From: Pseudomonas viridiflava
GTDB taxonomy: Bacteria; Pseudomonadota; Gammaproteobacteria; Pseudomonadales; Pseudomonadaceae
DNA: 64,000 nucleotides
Direction: 5' to 3'
NCBI RefSeq assembly: GCF_003702045.1
Contig: NZ_RBTP01000011.1
Coordinates: forward strand, 87,337 to 151,336
Of this stretch, positions 10,512 to 19,442 are shown piece after piece. Position numbers and translations under genes: made by a program. The notes below the pieces were generated by a model. The model searched no databases, was not told where the DNA came from, and saw nothing but the letters and a program-made list of their open reading frames with translations. Each line of letters begins with the position of its first letter. Within the stretch, counting starts at the first letter, position 1.

Positions 10512-11118
10512 TGCCAAAAGTGGCGCTACACCCCTGGAAGGCAGCGGTAAACGCATCCTGATGGTCTATGGCACGCCCAAGACCATCAGTTTGTGCCATG
10601 CCCTCGGCGAAGCCTATACCCAGGGCGCTCGCAGTGAAGGGCATGTGGTCCGAATCCTGAAGCTTGGCGAGCTGGATTTCGATCCGGTGCTGCACAACGG
10701 TTACGAACAGAGCCAAACGCTGGAACACGACCTGCTCGACGCCCAGCGGCAGATTCACTGGGCCGAGCATCTGGTGTTCGTTTATCCGGTGTGGTGGGGC
10801 GGTCTGCCGGCCTTGCTGACCGGTTTTTTCGACCGGGTGCTGATGCCCGGTTTTGCCTTCAAGGCGCATGGGCGCAAACACCCCTCCAATGAACTGCTCA
10901 AGGGCCGAACGGCGGAACTGTTGGTGACGATGGACACCCCGCCCCGCTACTTTCACTGGATATACGGCGCCCCGGCACATCGGCAGATGATTCGCACTAT
11001 CCTCGGCTTTTGTGGCATCAAGACCAAGCGCCTGACCAAGTTCGCCCCGGTGCGCAGCTCCACCGAGGAGCAGCGCCAGCAATGGATTCGTCAGGCGCTG
11101 GAGTTGGGCAAACGCTGA
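10504..11118 (+). CDS. NAD(P)H quinone oxidoreductase-like flavoprotein
   Basis: A 204-residue flavodoxin-fold protein of the NQO1/KefF/MdaB type. After a short N-terminal stretch, a beta-strand and phosphate-binding loop ([10 protein letters not shown]) bind FMN or FAD, and [19 protein letters not shown] is the typical flavin/substrate segment. It probably reduces quinones with NAD(P)H in the cytoplasm. The ATG at 10504 overlaps the end of fumC, so translational coupling is likely; a TTG five codons upstream is less convincing. Exact substrate unknown. Confidence 0.85.
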
Positions 11119-11137
11119 CCACGTTCGCCTGGCTGCT

Positions 11138-12097
11138 TCATACTTGCGCCAGTCTGGCCTTTCTGGCTTTGAGTCCTTCGATCATCGAAGGCCCCAGAGC
11201 CGTCACCGCCGACCCCAGCACCACCAGCAACGCGCCCCCGTAACCCAGCGCGTTGATATCCTCAGCCTGTACGTACGTCGGCCACAGCCAGGCAGCGATG
11301 GCGACCGACGCCAGCGTAATCAACGGCGTCAGAGCCAGCGTCGCACTGACCCGCGAGGCTTCCCAATGCGCCAGCGCTTCGGCGAAGGCGCCATAGGCCA
11401 CCAGTGTATTCAGGCAGCAAGCCAGCAACAGCCAACCCTGCAGCGGGCTCAACTGCAACGCTTCGGCAGGGTGCGCCCACGGCGTGATGAGCAATGCGCA
11501 AAACAGGTAGATCACCATCATGACCTGAAGCGAATTCCAGACGGTCAGCAATTGCTTCTGGCTCAGTCCGTAAAAAGTCCAGACCACTGACGCCATAATC
11601 ACGATCAGTACACCCAGGGTGTAATCGCCCAACGACGTGAGCAGTTCGACCAGACGCTGATTGAAGAACAGCCCGAAGCCGATCAGCAGAATCGCCAGAC
11701 CGATGCCCTGGCCCAGACTGAAACGCTCCTTGAATAGAAAAATACTGCTGATCAGCAGCAGGATCGGGCCGATCTGGATCAGCAACTGCGTCGTACCGGG
11801 GCTGAGCATGCGCAAACCCACCAGGTACAGCATATAATTGCCCACCAACCCCAATACCGCCAGTAGCACCAGCAGCTTGCCCTTGCGCCCCAGCAATTTG
11901 AAACTGGGCAAACGCTTGACCGAGGCCAACCAGACGAACAGCACGGAGCCGGACACCAGCAGCCTGAACCAGGTCACGGTAACCGGATCCATCGCTTGCA
12001 AGACCTGCTTGAGTTTGACGGGCAAGACGCCCCAGAGCAGCGCAGTCAGCAGCGCAAGACAGAGGCCATAGACCCAGCGGCCGGAAGAGATGTGCAT
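11138..12097 (-). CDS. EamA/DMT family transporter
   Basis: A 319-residue integral membrane protein with about ten hydrophobic helices and two EamA repeats, the drug/metabolite transporter (RhaT/RarD-like) layout. It is convergent with the flavoprotein gene, with only 19 bp between. The ATG at 12097 is taken as the start; a GTG one codon upstream is possible and no strong ribosome site distinguishes them. Members export amino acids or other small metabolites; the substrate here is not predictable. Confidence 0.87.
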   Translation of the reverse strand: MHISSGRWVYGLCLALLTALLWGVLPVKLKQVLQAMDPVTVTWFRLLVSGSVLFVWLASVKRLPSFKLLGRKGKLLVLLAVLGLVGNYMLYLVGLRMLSPGTTQLLIQIGPILLLISSIFLFKERFSLGQGIGLAILLIGFGLFFNQRLVELLTSLGDYTLGVLIVIMASVVWTFYGLSQKQLLTVWNSLQVMMVIYLFCALLITPWAHPAEALQLSPLQGWLLLACCLNTLVAYGAFAEALAHWEASRVSATLALTPLITLASVAIAAWLWPTYVQAEDINALGYGGALLVVLGSAVTALGPSMIEGLKARKARLAQV

Positions 12098-12196
12098 CAC
12101 AGGTTCCAGACAAGAAAGACGAAGCCTTCATTCTAGGCGCTGATGCGCAAAGCGACAGTTACAGTCAGGCAGCGTTATCGCCGTAAAGTGTTTTGT

Positions 12197-12799
12197 TCAC
12201 GGCCGACGGTCACCATGATTGCGCCGGTAAATCTCGCTGCCCATCGCTCGAATCTGCCCCTCTATCAAGGCATCGAACGGCTTGAGCAACGCATCGAAGG
12301 ATGCGGGTGCCTCAAGCGTTTGCAGGGCATGAACAACGGCTTCCAGCGTCGACACCGCTTCGGGGCCGGGTGCCTTGCGCAGCCGGTAGCGGGACGCCGG
12401 GACATCGTCAAGCGTTACCCGTGGCAGCGCTGCCAACAGAGGGTTGAGGTGCAACAACTTGCGGGCCTTGCGCCAAGTGCCATCCGGCACCACCAGCAGC
12501 GTGGGCAGGTCTGCGCAGCGCTCCCCTGCCAATGGCGTGGCAGCATCGCCTGGAAACAGCAATTTTGCCTGATAGCCGGGCGGGTTGAGCAAAACGTCCA
12601 GATCGTCGAAAACCTCGCCGACAAGAAGCTGCGCATTGACCAGCCCTAACGCTGCGAGACGCGCGGTATTCAACGCATGCCCCACCTCGCTCGGGTGCTG
12701 CAGGATCAGCACGCGGGTTCGACTGTTCAGCTGGGGAATAAGGGCGCACAGACAATGATCGTCAGGACGAAGGCAACGCTCACATCGGGCTCGGGACAT
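12197..12799 (-). CDS. tapT: DTW-domain tRNA-uridine aminocarboxypropyltransferase
   Basis: DTW-domain proteins transfer an aminocarboxypropyl group from S-adenosylmethionine to uridine in tRNA (acp3U). The protein begins with a zinc-type cluster (CERC, then CLC), has the HPSEVGHALNT segment, and carries the family motif DGTW followed by RKARKL. Two hundred residues is typical. The ATG at 12799 is chosen because the family starts just before the first Cys pair; a longer reading frame upstream has no family residues. The precise modified position is unproven. Confidence 0.85.
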   Translation of the reverse strand: MSRARCERCLRPDDHCLCALIPQLNSRTRVLILQHPSEVGHALNTARLAALGLVNAQLLVGEVFDDLDVLLNPPGYQAKLLFPGDAATPLAGERCADLPTLLVVPDGTWRKARKLLHLNPLLAALPRVTLDDVPASRYRLRKAPGPEAVSTLEAVVHALQTLEAPASFDALLKPFDALIEGQIRAMGSEIYRRNHGDRRP

Positions 12800-13008
12800 C
12801 GTTTTCCAGCACTCACTTGGCACACAGGCAGACCACTCGACAGGCATGGCATACCGCCTGTCGCCCAACGCGGCAGTTTAAACAACTCGACACCTTTACG
12901 TCCGGGCAATCAGCGGTTGCGCTTCGGATTTGCGCTAGCCTCAATGCACAGGGCTGGTGACATGAAGTCCCCCTGCTTGGATCAGCACGATCAATATCAG
13001 GGGTTCTC

Positions 13009-13323
13009 ATGAATCGCGAGGGGATTAAACAACGGGTGCTGGATGCGCTGGGCGTCATTCTGGTGGACAAGGCGCAAATCCGCGACGACGCCACGTTCAA
13101 GGACTTGGTGCTGGATGACGAGGATGTCGAGACGCTCTTCAGTCAATTGGGAAGCGAGTTTAACTTCGAGTTTCCCGAATTCATCCGAAAACGTGCCGTC
13201 AACAAACCCCAGCACCTGTCATTGCCGATGGTGGTGGATCTGATTCTGTTGATGCAGCAGGATTCGTCGCAAGCATTGGAAGGTGAGAAGAAAAAACCGG
13301 GTCGCGCCCCTTGGCGGCGCTGA
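13009..13323 (+). CDS. acyl-carrier-protein-like protein lacking the carrier serine
   Basis: A 104-residue acidic protein whose first ~85 residues follow the ACP helix pattern: an N-terminal helix (IKQRVLDALGVI), a loop with FKDLVLDDEDV (30-40), then a helix and FNFEFPEF. The phosphopantetheine serine of the DSL motif is replaced by Asp (position 37), so it should not carry an acyl chain. The C-terminus is basic (KKKPGRAPWRR). DUF1493-like ACP homologues show a similar change. It stands alone between the DTW gene and a small minus-strand gene. Function unknown; a protein-interaction role is plausible. Confidence 0.75.
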   Translation: MNREGIKQRVLDALGVILVDKAQIRDDATFKDLVLDDEDVETLFSQLGSEFNFEFPEFIRKRAVNKPQHLSLPMVVDLILLMQQDSSQALEGEKKKPGRAPWRR

Positions 13324-13407
13324 CCTGAGCATTCATTTCGGGACGCTGGGGCGCCCCGAAGCCTAGGCGTCTTGCATTGTCATTGCGACAACGCTGGCCG
13401 GTGAAAC

Positions 13408-13530
13408 CTATCGGCGCGGACGGCGACGTGGGTCGTCAGTGCGAACCGGGATGGGCTGCAGCTTTGGTCGCTCGATAAGACCCAGCGCAACACCCACATC
13501 ATGGAGCCATTCTTGCAGTTTGCTGTTCAT
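13408..13530 (-). CDS. small basic protein of unknown function (40 residues)
   Basis: Starting at MNSKLQEW, this short reading frame is preceded by AAGGGGG about 5 bp upstream and ends in an arginine-rich tail (DDPRRRPRR). It is an amphipathic N-terminal helix followed by a Pro-rich, basic C-terminus. A 20-codon upstream extension exists but lacks a ribosome site. The length and context are what I recall for a conserved small Pseudomonas protein; I assign no function. Confidence 0.6.
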   Translation of the reverse strand: MNSKLQEWLHDVGVALGLIERPKLQPIPVRTDDPRRRPRR

Positions 13531-13710
13531 AAAGCCCCCTTCAGGGAAAACACGGAAATCAACCTGTACCGATCGCTCATTAGAGATCATAGAAGCCTGC
13601 AGTCGATTCGCCGAGCATTACGGAAAACAATTTTCCCGATATGGGCAATGTGACAGCTACTGATACTTCCTTCACGTCTTTGCGACGGACGGCGATCAAT
13701 CCGCGTGAAT

Positions 13711-15189
13711 TCATTCAGGCAGACGCATCAGACCCTCTTCATCCGTCATCGCCCGCTCCAGCAGATCCGGGGGCAGGCTTTTGCTGGCGCGCGCACCCAA
13801 CAGCTTGAGTTGCTCGCTGCGACTGATCAGATTCCCACGGCCCTCCGTCAGTTTGTTGCGCGCAGCAGAATAAGCCTTGTCCAGTTGTTGAAGACGGCTG
13901 CCCACTTCGTCCAGGTCCTGGATGAACAGCACGAACTTGTCGTATAGCCAGCCTGCACGCTCGGCGATCTCGCGGGCGTTCTGGCTTTGTCGCTCCTGCT
14001 TCCACAGGCTGTCGATCACCCGCAGTGTGGCCAGCAGTGTCGTTGGGCTGACGATCACGATGTTGCGGTCGAAAGCTTCCTGAAACAGGTTCGGCTCGGC
14101 CTGCAACGCAGCGGAAAACGCCGCCTCGATGGGCACGAACAACAGGACGAAATCCAGGCTGTGAAGGCCTTCGAGCCTTTTGTAATCCTTGCCCGAGAGC
14201 CCTTTGACGTGATTGCGCAGCGAAAGAACGTGCTGTTTCAGCGCAGCCTGACCGATCACGTCGTCATCTGACGACACATACTGTTGGTAAGCCGTCAGAC
14301 TGACCTTGGCATCCACCACCACCTGCTTGTCGCCCGGCAGCATGATCAGCACGTCGGGCTGGAAGCGCTCGCCATCCGGTCCTTTAAGGCTGACTTGGGT
14401 TTGGTACTCACGGCCTTTCTCCAACCCCGCATGTTCCAGCACTCGCTCCAGAATCAACTCGCCCCAGTTACCTTGGGTCTTCTGCCCCTTGAGTGCCCGC
14501 GTCAGGTTGGTGGCCTCATCGCTCAGGCGCAGATTGAGCTGCTGCAAGCGCTCCAGCTCCTTGGCCAGCGAGAATCGCTCACGGGCTTCGTTCTGATAGC
14601 TTTCCTCAACGCGCTTCTCAAAGGATTGAATGCGCTCTTTCAGGGGGGTGAGCAACTGACCCAATTGCTGCTGACTGGTTTCCGCGAAGCGCTGCTCGCG
14701 CTCATCGAAAATCTTGCCCGCCAGCTCCGCGAACTGAGCACGCAGTTCATCACGAGACCCTTGAAGATCATTGAGCCGCTGCTGATGGCTGTCTTGCTGT
14801 TCGCGCAACTCGGCACCCAGAGCGGCGCACTGCGCATCGAGACGGCGTAACTCGACCTCTTTGGTGGCGCGCTCCTGATTCAACCCCTGGTTCACATCGC
14901 GGGCAGTGTCACACTCCTGCCGCAACAGCTCGACTTCACGGCGCAACGCGGCGAGGTCTGCCTGTTTGGCAGCATTGGCCTGGCTCAGGTCGCTGATCTC
15001 ATCGCGACAGGCATCGAGCTGAGCATTGAGGCCGTCCTGCGCCATCTGCGCCATGCTCAGGCGCTCGTCCAGCAGTGCGGTATCGGCATCACGACGCGCC
15101 AACCGGCGTTGCAACTGCCAGGCCCATGCCAGCAAGGGCAATGCGGCTGCGCCAAGGCCAAGCAACAGGCTGTTCAAGTCAAATGCCAT
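13711..15189 (-). CDS. rmuC: DNA recombination protein RmuC
   Basis: A 492-residue RmuC-family protein: an N-terminal membrane anchor (residues ~5-25), a long coiled coil (~30-220), then a restriction-endonuclease-like domain with QGNWGELILERVLEHAGL and the PD-(D/E)xK-like core FQPDVLIMLPG...VVVDAKVSL. RmuC limits recombination at inverted repeats in E. coli. The ATG at 15189 starts the membrane anchor. It is a single-gene unit; no convincing terminator follows. Confidence 0.95.
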   Translation of the reverse strand: MAFDLNSLLLGLGAAALPLLAWAWQLQRRLARRDADTALLDERLSMAQMAQDGLNAQLDACRDEISDLSQANAAKQADLAALRREVELLRQECDTARDVNQGLNQERATKEVELRRLDAQCAALGAELREQQDSHQQRLNDLQGSRDELRAQFAELAGKIFDEREQRFAETSQQQLGQLLTPLKERIQSFEKRVEESYQNEARERFSLAKELERLQQLNLRLSDEATNLTRALKGQKTQGNWGELILERVLEHAGLEKGREYQTQVSLKGPDGERFQPDVLIMLPGDKQVVVDAKVSLTAYQQYVSSDDDVIGQAALKQHVLSLRNHVKGLSGKDYKRLEGLHSLDFVLLFVPIEAAFSAALQAEPNLFQEAFDRNIVIVSPTTLLATLRVIDSLWKQERQSQNAREIAERAGWLYDKFVLFIQDLDEVGSRLQQLDKAYSAARNKLTEGRGNLISRSEQLKLLGARASKSLPPDLLERAMTDEEGLMRLPE

Positions 15190-15838
15190 AACGACTCCGT
15201 GCGTGCCCAGTGAATGCCAGCGGCATTATGCGTAAAGCCTTCAGAAAAACAGAGCGTTCAGCCGCGACGGCGCGTCAGGCTGAGAGAGTGGAAGGGTGAA
15301 GGGGCAAATCGGGGGCCAAGATTCTACTCCCTTTACGTGTCACGCACACCCCCAATTTCGTATCGTTTTCAATCGGGACAATCCACAGAAGCTGTGGATA
15401 ACTCAGTGGACAACACCCCTTTTACTCTCTCAAACGCAGGCAGAATGGGGCTTGCGCTCAAACTGACGATTTTTTCACCAGTTTAAAAAAACGATGTTTT
15501 TCATTGACTTAATAATTCACCATCAGAAATCAAACCCTTAGCGACGCATGTGACAGTGATGTGGCAGCTTGTGACGCTAATGTGTACAACTGCGAAATGA
15601 TCGACTTTTGGCGTGTTTCAAACCTTGAACAGAAGACGCGTAATTGCAGGGTTTTATCAATGGATACATGGCTTTCATGGCGGTAATTGATGGCCTAAAA
15701 CCATCAATGCGCAGCCTTGTTTGGGCCCATGATCGGCAACGCGCATGTCAGCGCAGCACAAATAGCACTCGTTGCGGTCCAACGTGCGCTGAAAAACGCA
15801 GCGTCGCCGCTGATTCCTGTCATTACTCAAGGGACACG
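15190..15838. other. 649-bp intergenic region with one DnaA box
   Basis: No credible gene was found between rmuC and the small membrane protein. It contains TGTGGATAA at 15393-15401, a perfect DnaA box on the minus strand (TTATCCACA), nested in the short palindrome TCCACAGAAGCTGTGGA (15382-15398). The stretch 15480-15540 is AT-rich. There is no cluster of boxes, so it is not called an origin. Confidence 0.5.
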
Positions 15839-16144
15839 ATGAGAGAAGTCGTACAGTTCTTCGTGCTGCTGGTGGCTGCCTGCACCCTCGCAGTGGGCGC
15901 GAGCGTTATCTTGCCTCCACCCGATGGCGGTGTCTTCTCCTACACCACTCTCTTGTCAGGCATTGCGGTCGCACTGATCATCTGCAGCGACCTGAGCCAC
16001 GGACGCATCAACACGGTGGGCGATATCATGCGGGCCATTGAGCGCCGCAAATCCATGCGGCTGACCATTGCCGCCTACCTTCTGGGCTGCTCGATGGTCG
16101 CCTGCGCCACGGTACTGATCTATCGGATTGCCGGGAATTGGTAG
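15839..16144 (+). CDS. small three-helix membrane protein, unknown function
   Basis: A 101-residue hydrophobic protein with three predicted membrane helices (about residues 5-25, 36-50 and 75-97) and a short basic loop (RAIERRKSMR) between the last two. The ATG at 15839 has AAGGGA upstream; a longer in-frame extension lacks these features. No family is recognised. It stands alone between rmuC and another orphan gene. Confidence 0.65.
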   Translation: MREVVQFFVLLVAACTLAVGASVILPPPDGGVFSYTTLLSGIAVALIICSDLSHGRINTVGDIMRAIERRKSMRLTIAAYLLGCSMVACATVLIYRIAGNW

Positions 16145-16626
16145 CTGATTATTTTTAATCGCCCCCTTGCAAATCCCCACGCACTTCATTAGCATTGCCA
16201 TCGTTAGTACCAAGCTGAAAATCAATTCCGGTCGACAAGTCCCCCAACGTTAGCTCTTTCCAAAGGAAGAGAATGTTGGCTACAAGGGATCGACCACCTC
16301 GATGGTTTCCAGACATGACCTATCGCATTCGTGAGCCATCAAGGCGACAGTGCAGTTACGGCTACCATGTTCTGCTTCAACCAGCCTGCAATTGATCAGG
16401 ATCTTCACCTGGAGCGTCGAACCTTTGCTCCTGTTGTGTTGCCTGCCCTCCTAAGTACCTACCAGCCAGCCAGAGCGCCATTCGATAAAGCGCGCTTCAA
16501 CTGACTGTCTTGTTCCAGTCAGGTTCTTCGCCCTGCCAGGCTTTAATTACCCCAATGCCGGCCCGCGTTTACTGGAATCTTTATTTATGCACGGTATTGT
16601 TCCGTGTTGATTCAGGAAACACCTAC
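16145..16626. other. 482-bp region without a gene; one imperfect hairpin
   Basis: No reading frame with a plausible start is seen. The bases 16244-16279 form an imperfect hairpin: CCAAC and CTCTTTCC pair with GGAAGAG and GTTGG around an AAA loop. No T-run follows. A small RNA is possible but cannot be supported from sequence alone. Confidence 0.4.
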
Positions 16627-16851
16627 ATGACTCACCATAACCAGACCCAACACGCCATTCATACGCTTACCCATGCTTTTGCCCCTATGAATTGCCTGAT
16701 CATGGCCGCCCGCAAAGGCTGCTTCAGCTTCACCATCGTCAACGAACACGGCATCGCCCGTCACAGCGAACGCCTGTACCCCGATCAATACGCCAGCGCC
16801 GAACCGCTGCAGGCCGTGATCGAGCGTACGCGTCAGGCCCTGACCGCCTAA
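16627..16851 (+). CDS. small conserved protein of unknown function (74 residues)
   Basis: The ATG at 16627 is preceded by AGGAAA at a suitable distance and the frame ends 25 bp before a strong terminator, which supports a real gene. The protein is soluble, with no signal peptide, and includes a beta-rich centre (KGCFSFTIVNEHGIARHSERLYP). No family is recognised. Confidence 0.65.
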   Translation: MTHHNQTQHAIHTLTHAFAPMNCLIMAARKGCFSFTIVNEHGIARHSERLYPDQYASAEPLQAVIERTRQALTA

Positions 16852-16876
16852 AGACGAACGTCACACCGCAAGCCGA

Positions 16877-16906
16877 AGCCCCGCCCTCACAAGCGGGGCT
16901 TTTTAT
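16877..16906 (+). terminator. Rho-independent terminator
   Basis: AGCCCCGC pairs with GCGGGGCT across an 8-base loop and is followed by TTTT. It terminates the 74-residue protein gene. The right arm plus the next 17 bases recur downstream of the DUF3108 gene. Confidence 0.9.
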
Positions 16907-17072
16907 TGCCTGGCGTTTTCCGGGAGAACGCTGCAGCTAATCGCCCGATTATCCATCCACTTATCGGCAAAACCGCAAACAATTTAAAAACAGCCCTTTA
17001 CACCGCATCTTTGACACTACACTTCAACTCGAACGACCCACGTCGTCTCCGGCAGCCCCTGCCCTGCTTGCA

Positions 17073-17603
17073 ATGACCATTCGTCAGGAGCCTCCGGCCA
17101 CCCTTCCGAGCGCCGACAGTATTATGGGTATTGCAGCCATAGAATTATGCCGTCACGTCATCCGACCGACCCTGGTTTATCTGGACCGCCGCAGCCATCG
17201 CGCCGAGTCGTTGCTGCTGGGCATCGCCGCCAGCCAGTCCGCACTGGGCGCCGCACTCGACAGCCGACGCGGACACGGCCTCTACCGCATCCCGGAACCC
17301 CGGCATCGACAACTCTGGGACAACTACCTGGCACTGGATCCGGACCTGGCCAGCCGGGTCAGAGGCCTCGCCAGCCAACATGCCTTTCTCAGCGGCCCCC
17401 ATCTGGAGCTGACCGTGAACCTGCGGTACGCCACCGCGATCGCCTGGATGATGATCGAATCGCACAAGGCCACCCTGCCCGCCGAGGATGATCCAGTGGC
17501 AATGGCACGGATCTGGCGAGCGGTGTTTCAGCCGCAAGGTCGACTCAGGGATTTTGTCGCGTGCTGGCACGCCACCGTCGCACCGTTGTATTTACCGGCA
17601 TGA
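17073..17603 (+). CDS. lysozyme/transglycosylase-like protein with the catalytic Glu replaced
   Basis: A 176-residue protein I do not recognise by name. Residues ~44-90 resemble the phage-type lytic transglycosylase pattern in which a glutamate-serine pair is followed by a glycine-rich strand and an aromatic segment: ESLLLGIAASQSALG, then GHGLYRIPEPRH and LWDNYL. At the expected catalytic position a Gln (Q55 in SQS) replaces Glu. No signal peptide is visible. The start is uncertain; no good ribosome site precedes the ATG at 17073, and M18 (17124) is an alternative. If the resemblance holds, it may bind rather than cut peptidoglycan. Confidence 0.6.
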   Translation: MTIRQEPPATLPSADSIMGIAAIELCRHVIRPTLVYLDRRSHRAESLLLGIAASQSALGAALDSRRGHGLYRIPEPRHRQLWDNYLALDPDLASRVRGLASQHAFLSGPHLELTVNLRYATAIAWMMIESHKATLPAEDDPVAMARIWRAVFQPQGRLRDFVACWHATVAPLYLPA

Positions 17604-17752
17604 GCCAGGCAGCGTAATTCGAAGATCCAGAGCGTTCGCCACAAGCGAGACGGATTGTCCTACAAGAATAGCTCTATCTCGGGCTCTTCAGCCTATAGCG
17701 CGCCGCCGAAAATGTTGGTAATTTCCGCCCGGTGATCACAGGAGTTCTAATA

Positions 17753-19036
17753 ATGAAAATAATGACAAAAGTAATGAACAGGACAACACTGGGTCTGGCT
17801 ATCGGCCTGGCCTCCACGCAGTTGTTCGCTGCCGGTTTCGCGCTCAACGAACAAAGTGTCAGTGGCATGGGCACCGGTTTCGCTGGTCGCTCCTCGTCTG
17901 CCGATGATGCAAGCACCGTCTTCGGCAACCCTGCCGGCATGTCCCGCCTGAAACGTGAAGAAATCAGCGTGGGCGCGGCAGCGGTGATCGCCAAGACCAA
18001 CATCGACAACGGCCGTGGCACTTTCGGTGGCAGCAACGACGGCGACATGGTTCCCGTCGTGGGCGTACCGATGGGCTACTACGTCAAACCCATCGATGAT
18101 CACTGGGCATTCGGCCTGGGCATGTATGCACCGTTCGGTCTGGTGACCGACTATGAAAGCGGTTTCGCTGGCCGCTACTGGGGCGACAAGAGCCACGTAC
18201 AGGTCGTCACGCTTCAGCCGACTGTCAGCTACGCCTTCAATGACAAGGTGTCCATCGGTTTCGGCCCGACCCTCAACCGCATCGACGGCGAGCTGACTTC
18301 CTCCACGCTCAACGCCGCAACGCCAGGCCGCAACGACGGCAAGGTGAAGATCGAAGGCGACGACACTGCGCTGGGCTTCAACGTCGGCGTACTCGTGCAG
18401 GCCACTGACACCACGCGCCTGGGCCTGACGTATCACTCCAAGGTCGATTACAAGCTCAAGGGCAAAACCAAGGTCGAAGGTTCGGGCTTCGGTCCGTTCG
18501 GCGGCCAGAAATATGACGCCTCGCTGGACATCTCTACGCCTGAGTCGGTGGACTTCTCCGTCACTCAGCAGATCGACGAGAACTGGACTGTCTACGCAGG
18601 CAGCACCTGGACCCGCTGGAGCCGTCTGACCGATATCACCGTCAACAACGACGGCGTTCCTGCGCAGCTGGGCGGCTCGGCAGGCCCGATCGGCACCATC
18701 TCCGAAGAGCAGGACTGGCACGACACCTGGGCTCACGCCATTGGTGCTTCGTACAAGGTCAACAAGGAGTGGACACTGCGCACAGGCTTCTCCGTGGATC
18801 AGGCGCCGACCAACAACGTCAACCGCTCTCCACGCATCCCGACAGGCGACCGCAAGATCGTCAGCTTCGGCGCTGGCTGGAGCCCGACCGACGATCTGAC
18901 CATCGACGTGGCGTACTCGTACCTGCGTGAAGACGAAGCCAAGATCCGCAACAGCAGCGCGACCAAAGGCGCGTACAGCGCAGACTTCCGCAACACTGCG
19001 CACGGCGTCGGCACCTCCGTTACCTATCGCTTCTGA
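17753..19036 (+). CDS. FadL/OmpP1 family outer-membrane transporter
   Basis: A 427-residue outer-membrane beta-barrel of the FadL long-chain fatty acid channel family. A signal peptide ends near LASTQLFA-AG, and the mature N-terminus AGFALNEQSVSGMGTGFAG is the hallmark of the family's plug (hatch) domain. The C-terminal residue is Phe (TYRF), as barrel insertion needs. GGAG lies 8 bp before the ATG at 17753. From memory, the P. aeruginosa gene next to its cob cluster (PA1288) is a FadL homologue with the same neighbours. Ligand: long-chain fatty acids or related lipids, inferred. Confidence 0.93.
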   Translation: MKIMTKVMNRTTLGLAIGLASTQLFAAGFALNEQSVSGMGTGFAGRSSSADDASTVFGNPAGMSRLKREEISVGAAAVIAKTNIDNGRGTFGGSNDGDMVPVVGVPMGYYVKPIDDHWAFGLGMYAPFGLVTDYESGFAGRYWGDKSHVQVVTLQPTVSYAFNDKVSIGFGPTLNRIDGELTSSTLNAATPGRNDGKVKIEGDDTALGFNVGVLVQATDTTRLGLTYHSKVDYKLKGKTKVEGSGFGPFGGQKYDASLDISTPESVDFSVTQQIDENWTVYAGSTWTRWSRLTDITVNNDGVPAQLGGSAGPIGTISEEQDWHDTWAHAIGASYKVNKEWTLRTGFSVDQAPTNNVNRSPRIPTGDRKIVSFGAGWSPTDDLTIDVAYSYLREDEAKIRNSSATKGAYSADFRNTAHGVGTSVTYRF

Positions 19037-19062
19037 TAGACGACTGAAAATCGGCTGAAAGA

Positions 19063-19097
19063 AAGCCCGCTCATCCTCAGGGATGGCGGGCTTTTTG
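19063..19097 (+). terminator. Rho-independent terminator of the FadL gene
   Basis: AGCCCGC pairs with GCGGGCT; the stem extends through TCATCC/GGATG with one bulge and is followed by TTTTT. Confidence 0.88.
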
Positions 19098-19442
19098 TTG
19101 CGTCAGAATTATGCTGCCTGTTATCGAACACCTAACCGCTAAAGAACCAATGAAACCCGCCTCTGCCCGCAGGCCGAGGGAGCTCTCGGAGGTTACGACG
19201 GCAGCGATGGGCTGCGCAGCGGCCCTTGAGTGCATCTGATACACCGCATGCAGGCTCAGGGACTGAAATGCAGCATTCGCGGACAAGTACGCTCCCACGA
19301 TGGCCGGTATTTGCTGCGACACAGCGTTACGTCGAAAACGTGTTGAGACGCCCCTCAGTCCGGTGAACTACCGCACGACAGCGAGCCTCCGTAAATATCC
19401 GCATCGGCTGCGGGGCGCTCGCCTCACCTCACGTCACCCGTC
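19098..19442. other. intergenic region with a degenerate REP element
   Basis: No gene is supported between the fadL terminator and the glutathione peroxidase gene. A REP-like element lies at 19274-19298. Confidence 0.5.
19274..19298 (-). repeat. REP-like palindrome, variant copy
   Basis: Reading the minus strand, GTGGGAGCG is followed by TACTTGTCCGCGAATG. It is the same element as at 62637-62661 with one change in the stem (GCGGAC to GCGTAC). Such elements are dispersed in intergenic regions of fluorescent pseudomonads. Confidence 0.65.

Noticed and set aside
15393..15401. Possible replication origin at the DnaA box
   Set aside because: Only one box, no box cluster, and no dnaA or other origin-linked genes nearby.
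17488..17721. 77-codon plus-strand frame after the lysozyme-like gene
   Set aside because: Overlaps the end of the real gene in another frame, with no ribosome site and Arg/Ser/Cys-rich composition.
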